A stretch of DNA of 8,930 nucleotides, from contig JAMCRC010000027.1 in NCBI GenBank assembly GCA_023380415.1, forward strand, positions 1 to 8,930, written 5' to 3'. This document shows positions 1-4,792 of the stretch, piece by piece. The stretch's first letter is position 1. The number at the start of each line of letters is the position of its first letter. Source of the DNA: Patescibacteria group bacterium (GTDB lineage: Bacteria; Patescibacteriota; Minisyncoccia; UBA6257; GWB1-50-10). The notes beneath the pieces are model-generated. The model saw only the letters and a program-made list of their open reading frames with translations, did no database searches and was not told the DNA's origin. A program made the position numbers and the translations under genes.

Positions 1-245
1 CTATGATCCTTCAAATGGTGGGAAACGGTCAGGATGTCGATCGGCTCGCCGTGGCTCCAAAGTTCGATGACCGTTTCATAGATCCGTTGGTTGCGGCCTT
101 CGTAAAAATCGCTCGGCGTTATGAAGTCCGCCACCTGGATCACGGCGTTCTTGTCGAGCATAAGGGAACCGAGGACGGATTGTTCCGCCTCGAGGTCCTG
201 GGGAGGAATGCGCAGCATCTGGTTAGTGGGGCGTTTTGTTGGCAT
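1..245 (-). CDS. dnaB: Replicative DNA helicase DnaB, N-terminal part (cut by window edge)
   Basis: Reading the minus strand from an ATG at 245 gives 81 codons with no stop before the window edge. The product begins MPTKRPTNQMLRIPPQDLEA and continues with EQSVLGSLMLD, DFYEGRNQRIYE and GEPIDILTVSHHLKD. This is the conserved N-terminal helical domain of DnaB (family pattern 'PP...EAEQSVLG..L', 'DFY...H..I', 'PID..T'), which mediates hexamer assembly and primase contact. The Walker A/B ATPase domain would lie outside the window. The start is well fixed: the cysS stop (TAA, 248-246) is in the same frame and directly next to the ATG, so translation cannot begin further upstream. I see no Shine-Dalgarno site, so the gene is probably translated by coupling to cysS. 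DnaB unwinds DNA at the replication fork. Confidence 0.9.
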   Translation of the reverse strand, partial: MPTKRPTNQMLRIPPQDLEAEQSVLGSLMLDKNAVIQVADFITPSDFYEGRNQRIYETVIELWSHGEPIDILTVSHHLKDH

Positions 246-1682
246 TTATGGTCTGTAGACGAATGGTCCGATCGGCGTATCGTCTACGGAATATCCTAAC
301 GCCGTCAGTTCTTTTCTCAAGGCGTCGGCCTGCTCAAACTGTTTGTTCCTTCTGGATAACTCGCGTTCCTCGGCCAGGGCCATTATTTTAATGGGTATTT
401 CCCGGTAAGCGGGGAACGTGAACCCCAGCAAGGCGAGTTTTTCTTCGACGAAGCGCCGGATATCCCGGGCATTCTCGCCGCCAAGCATCCAAACCCGGGG
501 TTGGATGTCGTTCACGAGCGCGAAGACGGTTCCCAGGGCGGCTGGGGTATTGAGGTCGTCATCCAGGGCTTCGCGGAAGGCCTGGTCCGCCGCTCCGATC
601 AATGCGGCTGATTCATCGGTGCCGGTAATGCTCCGATTGGCCTTTTCCACGAAGGCGAGCTTCAGAAGGAACGAGCGCACCCCTTTCACGGCCATTTCGG
701 CCGTCTGGGCGAGCTCGTCGGAATAATCGATCGGCGACCGGTACTGGGTGGCGAGGGCGATGTATCGCAGCGCGTTCGCCGAGCGGTCCTTCAGAAAATC
801 GCGGATGGTGACGAAGTTCCCCAATGATTTGGACATTTTCTCCCCGCGGACCGTAAGGAATCCGGTGTGGACCCAGACCTTCACGAACGGTTTTTTGCCG
901 TAGGCCGCCTCGGCCTGGGCGATCTCCGCCTCGTGGTGGGGGAACTTGAGGTCCATGGCGCCGCCGTGGACGTCGTATTGCGGCCCGAAATATTTCACGC
1001 TGATCGCCGTATCCTCGATATGCCAGCCGGGCCGCCCCCATCCGAGAGGCGTTCTCCAGACCGGTTCGCCGTCCTTAGTGACAAGCGTGCGCCTGTAGAA
1101 CGGCGCTTTGACCGCCGATTTCGGATATTTCCAGAGGCAGAAGTCGCCCTTGTTCCTCTTTTTGACGCTTTCGTCGATGCGCGATACACCATCCTCGGCC
1201 CCGGCCGCCGTCCGGTGGGAAAGAGCGCCGTAATCGGGAAATTTGGTGACGTCGAAATAGATGCCGTCCCCGGCGATCTCGTAGGCGAAGCCCTTTTCCA
1301 GGAGAAGCTCCACCTGGGCAACGATCTCGCCTATGAATCGGCTTGCGAAGGCATAGCGGTCGACGGAGACGATGTCCAGGGCCTTCATGTCGTCGAAATA
1401 GGCCCGGGCGAAGCGCCGCGAAAGGCGCAAAGGATCCTCCCGGTTCTCCTTGGCGCGGTTGATGATTCGATCGTCCACGTCCGTGATGTTCTGGATATAG
1501 CTCACGCCGTAATTCTTCGATCGGAGGTAGCGGACAAGGACGTCGAAGAAAATGTAGGTCCGGGCGTGGCCGATGTGGGAAAGGTCGTAGACCGTCGGGC
1601 CGCAGACGAAGAGCTTGAGCGGCCGGCCGGCCGGTCTTTGAAGTTCCTCCTTTTGCCCAGAAAGGGTGTTATAGAGTCGCAT
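246..1682 (-). CDS. cysS: Cysteinyl-tRNA synthetase (class I aaRS)
   Basis: A 478-residue protein of normal CysRS length that charges tRNA-Cys with cysteine in the cytoplasm. The order of motifs is canonical: CGPTVYDLSHIGHART (C27, HIGH at 36-39), WHIED at 220-224, FPHHEAEIAQ (H249, E253), then KMSKS at 282-286, followed by a helical tRNA-binding region and a C-terminal 'DDTPIGPFV' tail. In characterised CysRS the active-site zinc is held by Cys, Cys, His and Glu. Here C27, H249 and E253 align, but the second Cys (in 'GWHIEC') is Asp224. Asp can bind zinc, so activity is still likely. ATG at 1682 gives the expected N-terminus (MRLYNTLSGQKE). The gene follows the CorA-like gene by 88 nt and abuts dnaB. 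Confidence 0.96.
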   Translation of the reverse strand: MRLYNTLSGQKEELQRPAGRPLKLFVCGPTVYDLSHIGHARTYIFFDVLVRYLRSKNYGVSYIQNITDVDDRIINRAKENREDPLRLSRRFARAYFDDMKALDIVSVDRYAFASRFIGEIVAQVELLLEKGFAYEIAGDGIYFDVTKFPDYGALSHRTAAGAEDGVSRIDESVKKRNKGDFCLWKYPKSAVKAPFYRRTLVTKDGEPVWRTPLGWGRPGWHIEDTAISVKYFGPQYDVHGGAMDLKFPHHEAEIAQAEAAYGKKPFVKVWVHTGFLTVRGEKMSKSLGNFVTIRDFLKDRSANALRYIALATQYRSPIDYSDELAQTAEMAVKGVRSFLLKLAFVEKANRSITGTDESAALIGAADQAFREALDDDLNTPAALGTVFALVNDIQPRVWMLGGENARDIRRFVEEKLALLGFTFPAYREIPIKIMALAEERELSRRNKQFEQADALRKELTALGYSVDDTPIGPFVYRP

Positions 1683-1692
1683 GAATATATCA

Positions 1693-1698
1693 ATTCTA
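1693..1698 (-). promoter_or_regulatory. Possible -10 element for cysS
   Basis: On the minus strand, TAGAAT (one mismatch to TATAAT) ends 10 nt before the cysS ATG. A transcript started from it would have a leader of only a few bases. No good -35 is visible. The spacing matches the clearer promoters elsewhere in this window, which is the main reason for listing it. Confidence 0.35.
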
Positions 1699-1702
1699 CA
1701 CT

Positions 1703-1725
1703 AAAAAACGGGAAGGGGAACTTCC
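1703..1725 (-). terminator. Weak intrinsic terminator after the CorA-like gene
   Basis: On the minus strand, GGAAG and CTTCC form a 5-bp stem around a TTCCC loop, followed after CG by six T. It lies about 45 nt past the CorA-like stop codon and just before the cysS promoter candidate. The stem is short, so termination would be partial at best and cysS may also receive read-through. Confidence 0.4.
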
Positions 1726-1770
1726 AGTCTCCGGATGTTGGATGCTAGACGCCGAATACAAAATACTTGT

Positions 1771-2673
1771 TTAGAACCAGCCCTTCTTTCGGAAGAAGGC
1801 CGCGAGCCCTATGACCACGATGAAGATGACGCCGAAAATGACCCAGAACTCGGAAGGATTTTGAATGAAGGTCGGGGCGACGGTCGGCTGGAGGGCGATC
1901 GTGGCGTAGAGGAGGAGGGGAAACGTCAGGAAGCCGAGGATCGAGAAGCGGCGGACGACATCCGAGGTCTTGAGCTGGAATATCTGCGAAACAGTCTCGC
2001 TGTAGGAGATGATGGTCGCCCGAAGGTTCTCGAGGAGGAAGTGGAGGCGGAGGAAGCTGCCCAATAGGTCGGCGAAATATATCCGCGTCCCTTCACCCCA
2101 GAACTTCGCGCCGACATCGGTCAGCGATTCGAGCGTCGTCTTCTGAGAGGCGGCGATGATGCCCAGGTCCAGGATGTCGCGCTTGATGTAGGAGATCTCT
2201 TCGAGAAGGGCGTTGTCGGCCTTCTTGAAGAGCTTGCGCCCTACGGCGTTGGTCTTCTCTTCGACGTGCCGGAGCTCTCTCAGGGAGAACGTGTTGACCT
2301 CTTGAAGGAGGTAATGGATGAACTCGGCGGGGCTCGTTATGTGCGCCGTCAGCTTTTCGGCCACGTCCTTGCGGAACTGCTCCAGGGGCCCCAGATTCTC
2401 GTAGGCGACGGTGACGACCATTTTCCTGGTCGCGACGATATCGAGCTCGCCCCGCCGGGAAGTGCGTTCCTTGGCGTTCCATATCGGGAGGTGATAGACC
2501 AGGTAGACGTAATCGTCGTAGGCCTCGACCTTGCTCCGGTCGGAGACGCTTGTGAGCTCGTCGAGTATCAAGTGGTGGAGCCGAACGCTTTTTTTGATCT
2601 CTTCGATGTCACGTTCCGTCGGCCGGGTAAAATGCCACCAGACGACGTTGTTTATCTTTAGCTTTTCCGACAT
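1771..2673 (-). CDS. CorA-like divalent cation transporter family protein lacking the GMN motif
   Basis: A 300-residue protein with CorA layout. It has an N-terminal cytoplasmic alpha/beta domain (AYDDYVYLVYHLPIW at 51-65), a long helical stalk (about 125-240, rich in charged heptads such as LRELRHVEEK), two membrane segments (about 243-262 and 276-295) and a basic C-terminal tail RKKGWF. CorA proteins are homopentameric Mg2+/Co2+ channels in the cytoplasmic membrane. The family's signature GMN at the end of the first membrane helix is needed for ion selection. Here the aligned residues after FLTFPLLLYATIA are L261-Q262-P263, followed by a short loop to the second helix. The fold is therefore clear, but Mg2+ transport is not certain. 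ATG at 2673 follows the upstream secreted-protein gene by 12 nt, suggesting one transcript; no Shine-Dalgarno site is seen. Confidence 0.85.
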   Translation of the reverse strand: MSEKLKINNVVWWHFTRPTERDIEEIKKSVRLHHLILDELTSVSDRSKVEAYDDYVYLVYHLPIWNAKERTSRRGELDIVATRKMVVTVAYENLGPLEQFRKDVAEKLTAHITSPAEFIHYLLQEVNTFSLRELRHVEEKTNAVGRKLFKKADNALLEEISYIKRDILDLGIIAASQKTTLESLTDVGAKFWGEGTRIYFADLLGSFLRLHFLLENLRATIISYSETVSQIFQLKTSDVVRRFSILGFLTFPLLLYATIALQPTVAPTFIQNPSEFWVIFGVIFIVVIGLAAFFRKKGWF

Positions 2674-2685
2674 TGGAATGATGGG

Positions 2686-3669
2686 TTACTGACTGAAGTT
2701 AAGTATAACGTCTTGAATGACCGGTGTCTCGGTCTGGAGCAGATTGCTCCGGAGTTTGACCTGATAGCGGTAATAGCGGTAGCCGCTGAAGACCGAGCTG
2801 TCCACGCAGATCGGCTGGTCCGCCGGGGCGCAACCGATGCCGCCGATGGGGGCCGACGAACAGGTAGCCCCGTAATAATTGGTGCTCGAGGCCGCACCCG
2901 GACCGGTGAATATCCAGGGGCCGGAAGTGCTCTGGGAACCGGCCACCTGGAACCCGACGCACGTATCGGCCGGAGCGCTGCCTTCCCAGGTGACGCTTTT
3001 GAGCGTCACTCCCTGGGGCTTCCCAGTGTCGAAGATCGATGACGTAAGATAGCCGTAGGTGCTCGTCGATTGCCAAGCGGTGTTCACCAAATAAGGATGG
3101 GCGCAATTGTTGTTGTTCGCGCAGTTGAAGGATATCCAGCCGTCCGTGTCGTTCCAGGCGTAGCCGTGGAAATCGCTGCCGCTTCCGACCGTTGAGCTCG
3201 AAAGGGTCACGCCGTAGGATTGGTTGCCTGGGCACACGGCCGTGTTCTGGCCTCCGCAAAAACTTATCCAGCCGATAAGGTCGTTCCAGGCGAATCCGCT
3301 CAAATGGCCGGTCGCGTCCGCGTTGGAGCAGGTGCCGTCGGTGTTGTGCGTCGCGTTCCATCCGTTGCAGACGCCGTAGTTCGACGTGCCGCAAATATTG
3401 CCGTTCGGGCTCGTGGCGCAGTCCAAGGAAATGGCGCCGATCGATGATGAAGCGTAACCGGTAAGATTGCTGCCGGCGATGATGACGCTTTGGGTGTTGT
3501 AGAAGTCCCAATAGCCGCTCGCATCGTCCCAAGCGACCGAGCTCGTCGGCGATGAGCTGATATTCGTCCCGGCGGCGCGGACCACGCCGGTCTTTTCGAG
3601 GGCGAGGAAAATAGTGAGGAGGGCAACGAGCCCGACGAGCGCCCAAAATATTATTTTCGCCGCTTTCAT
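2686..3669 (-). CDS. Secreted or surface protein with 'AWN..GWISF' repeats and C-terminal beta domain
   Basis: 327 residues, function unknown. The N-terminus is an export signal: basic MKAAK, hydrophobic stretch 7-24, and a likely signal-peptidase site near VRAA-G (30-34). It may instead stay as an anchor. The mature part is rich in Ser, Thr, Asn, Gly and Cys, with near-repeats VAWDDASGYWDF (46-56), GYASSSIGAISLDC (71-84), GFAWNDLIGWISF (125-137) and GYAWNDTDGWISFNC (169-183). The paired cysteines suggest disulfides. Residues about 196-325 look like a separate beta-sandwich, with IFDTGKP (212-218), VTWEGSAP (226-233) and the aromatic run GYRYYRYQVKLRS (296-308). I know similar repeat proteins from Parcubacteria surface and pilus contexts; that is recollection, not a search result. 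It is the first gene of a minus-strand unit with the CorA-like gene and has its own promoter. Confidence 0.85.
   Translation of the reverse strand: MKAAKIIFWALVGLVALLTIFLALEKTGVVRAAGTNISSSPTSSVAWDDASGYWDFYNTQSVIIAGSNLTGYASSSIGAISLDCATSPNGNICGTSNYGVCNGWNATHNTDGTCSNADATGHLSGFAWNDLIGWISFCGGQNTAVCPGNQSYGVTLSSSTVGSGSDFHGYAWNDTDGWISFNCANNNNCAHPYLVNTAWQSTSTYGYLTSSIFDTGKPQGVTLKSVTWEGSAPADTCVGFQVAGSQSTSGPWIFTGPGAASSTNYYGATCSSAPIGGIGCAPADQPICVDSSVFSGYRYYRYQVKLRSNLLQTETPVIQDVILNFSQ
3127..3294 (-). repeat. Two best copies of the AWND..GWISF protein repeat
   Basis: Codons 126-137 and 170-181 of the secreted protein encode FAWNDLIGWISF and YAWNDTDGWISF. Nine of twelve residues are identical and the copies are 44 residues apart. 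Two more degenerate copies lie nearer the N-terminus. The repeat is a protein-level repeat with a cysteine-bearing loop after each copy, not a DNA tandem array. Confidence 0.8.
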
Positions 3670-3676
3670 TGCTTAA

Positions 3677-3685
3677 ATTATATCA
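3677..3685 (-). promoter_or_regulatory. Extended -10 promoter for the secreted protein gene
   Basis: The minus strand reads TGATATAAT, a perfect extended -10 (TG-N-TATAAT), whose last base is 7 nt from the ATG at 3669. The predicted start of transcription falls at or next to the A of the ATG, so the mRNA should be leaderless. No -35 is evident, as is usual for extended -10 promoters. Confidence 0.75.
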
Positions 3686-3686
3686 G

Positions 3687-3737
3687 ATGGAGGCAGATTT
3701 CCGCTCGCCCGAAAATACGCCGTCAATCCGCCTCCAT
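3687..3737. repeat. 8-bp inverted repeat in divergent intergenic region
   Basis: ATGGAGGC (3687-3694) and its exact reverse complement GCCTCCAT (3730-3737) are separated by 35 nt, with centres 43 bp apart, close to four helical turns. The left arm lies directly upstream of the minus-strand extended -10, inside that promoter's spacer region. It could be a two-site operator for a dimeric or looping regulator. Chance occurrence is also possible. Confidence 0.45.
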
Positions 3738-3798
3738 GCGTATAAATAAGGTCCTTCTCATCGGACGCCGCCGGCGCGGTCTGTCCACAGGGGAAGTG

Positions 3799-3807
3799 TG
3801 ATATAAT
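3799..3807 (+). promoter_or_regulatory. Extended -10 promoter for the membrane-anchored hypothetical
   Basis: The plus strand reads TGATATAAT, identical to the opposing promoter at 3685-3677. It ends 8 nt before the ATG at 3816, so transcription should begin about 2 nt before or at the start codon (leaderless mRNA). The preceding 20 bases contain no clear -35. Confidence 0.78.
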
Positions 3808-3815
3808 CTTCTTAT

Positions 3816-4259
3816 ATGAGAAACGTAAACAAATGGTTACTTACGGTCGTTGTCGTCCTGGTCGTGGCGCTGATCGCGGTCCTCGCATGGCAGTTCTACT
3901 TCAAGACGCCGACGTATACGGCGGTCTATCTGAGGACCGGTGACCTTTATTTCGGAGAGCTCACCACTTTTCCGTCCTACGGACTGAGCCATGTCTACAT
4001 GCTCCAGGTCAACTCCCAGGACCAGAAGAATCCGGTGAGTATCCAGAGGTTCGCCAATGTCTTCTGGGGACCGGAGGATGCCATGAGCATCAACCCGAGC
4101 GAGGTCGTATGGTCCGCGAACTTGGACCCGCAAGGCCAGCTCGCTCAGCTCATCCAGACGAACCCCAACTTGGTACCGCCGGCCGGATCGCAGAATCAGG
4201 CCTCGGCGACCGGCATCAATCCTTCGGCTTCGAACGCGACATCGACGAGCGGCAAATAA
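3816..4259 (+). CDS. Membrane-anchored conserved hypothetical protein (VYLRTGDLYFGEL family)
   Basis: 147 residues. A single hydrophobic helix near the N-terminus (about 8-26, after MRNVNKW) should anchor the protein with the rest outside. The extracellular part starts TYTAVYLRTGDLYFGEL (about 33-49), continues with SHVYMLQVNSQDQ and IQRFANVFWGPEDAMSINPSEVVW, and ends in a low-complexity Ser/Asn/Ala/Thr-rich tail from about residue 122. I recall proteins with this 'VYL.TGDLYFG.L' core as common in Parcubacteria, without known function; no assigned catalytic motif is visible. ATG 3816 is chosen because a perfect extended -10 lies 8 nt upstream, leaving no room for an earlier start. A strong terminator closes the gene as a single-gene transcript next to the pilus genes. 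Confidence 0.85.
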   Translation: MRNVNKWLLTVVVVLVVALIAVLAWQFYFKTPTYTAVYLRTGDLYFGELTTFPSYGLSHVYMLQVNSQDQKNPVSIQRFANVFWGPEDAMSINPSEVVWSANLDPQGQLAQLIQTNPNLVPPAGSQNQASATGINPSASNATSTSGK

Positions 4260-4274
4260 CGGAACGGACGCAGC

Positions 4275-4304
4275 ATCGCCCCGCTTTCCGCGGGGCGATT
4301 TTTT
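4275..4304 (+). terminator. Strong intrinsic terminator
   Basis: A perfect 10-bp stem, ATCGCCCCGC (4275-4284) with GCGGGGCGAT (4290-4299), a 5-nt TTTCC loop, and a run of T from 4299 to 4304. It lies 15 nt after the stop codon of the hypothetical gene. The reverse strand has no T-run after the stem, so it acts on plus-strand transcription only. Confidence 0.93.
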
Positions 4305-4335
4305 ATCGGCGATACTATGAGATGGGTTGGGCATT

Positions 4336-4344
4336 TGTTATCAT
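4336..4344 (+). promoter_or_regulatory. Extended -10 promoter for the pilin-like/pilMN operon
   Basis: TG-T-TATCAT (4336-4344) is one mismatch from an extended -10 and ends 8 nt before the ATG at 4353. It follows the terminator at 4275-4304, so it would start a new transcript. The predicted start of transcription (about 4350-4351) favours ATG 4353 over an in-frame GTG at 4347 and gives a near-leaderless mRNA. Confidence 0.6.
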
Positions 4345-4352
4345 AAGTGGAG

Positions 4353-4775
4353 ATGTTCAATGAAAAAGCCCAGGTGGCCCTGCCCTTCATACTTATAGTG
4401 AGCGGGGTCATCGTGGAGATAGTCATTGCAAGCTCCTTTGTGGCATATTTTTTGAGCAACTCCGGTTTGGGGGCCCGGCTCCAAACCCAGGCCCAAGTGG
4501 CGGCGGACGCCGGAATTTGGGACGCTTTGAGCCGGATCTCCGGGAACAAGGACTTTACCACGAGCCAGACGGTCTACGGCCTCGCGTCCGGTTCGGGCAG
4601 CGCCACCGTGACCGTCACGCGGACGACGGTGAACACTAACGGAACCTATGTCTATACCGTACAATCGCTCGGGACCGCCGGTACGCGCGAAAAGTACGTC
4701 GTGGCGACCGCCGTCGTCGACCAGGTAACGGGCCAAATGCAGGTCCAGTCCATCAACGAGCAGGCCGTCCAATGA
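4353..4775 (+). CDS. PilX-like minor pilin / type IV pilus-associated protein
   Basis: 140 residues from ATG 4353; an in-frame GTG at 4347 would add two. The N-terminus MFNEKAQVALPF leads into a long hydrophobic helix (about 8-34) with an embedded Glu22. Then comes an amphipathic stretch with AQVAADAGIWDALSRI (47-62), comparable to the 'A.SGI.DAL.R' part of PilX-type minor pilins. The rest (about 72-140) is a short beta-rich domain, SATVTVTRTTVNT...YVYTVQSLGT, ending QMQVQSINE. The classical GFTLIE prepilin cleavage motif is absent, so processing by prepilin peptidase is uncertain. Position 17 nt before the PilM-PilN fusion supports a pilus role. It is probably an accessory or minor component rather than the main pilin. 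A similar family occurs in Parcubacteria by my recollection. Confidence 0.72.
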   Translation: MFNEKAQVALPFILIVSGVIVEIVIASSFVAYFLSNSGLGARLQTQAQVAADAGIWDALSRISGNKDFTTSQTVYGLASGSGSATVTVTRTTVNTNGTYVYTVQSLGTAGTREKYVVATAVVDQVTGQMQVQSINEQAVQ

Positions 4776-4792
4776 TCGCTCGCATTTGAAAC

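Noticed and set aside
867..1748. Long plus-strand open frame (293 codons) opposite cysS
   Set aside because: It lies antisense to a clearly recognised CysRS, is a by-product of G+C-rich codon use, and its translation has no recognisable domain.
2699..3646. 315-codon minus-strand frame overlapping the secreted protein gene
   Set aside because: It is an out-of-frame reading of the same strand, very Arg-rich; the in-frame product has a signal peptide, repeats and its own promoter.
3741..3746. TATAAA in the divergent region as an alternative promoter
   Set aside because: It lacks an extended -10 TG and a -35, and the perfect TGATATAAT nearer to the gene is a better candidate.
3670..3815. Possible small gene or RNA in the divergent intergenic region
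   Set aside because: No convincing reading frame with a start and family likeness; promoters and the inverted repeat account for the sequence.
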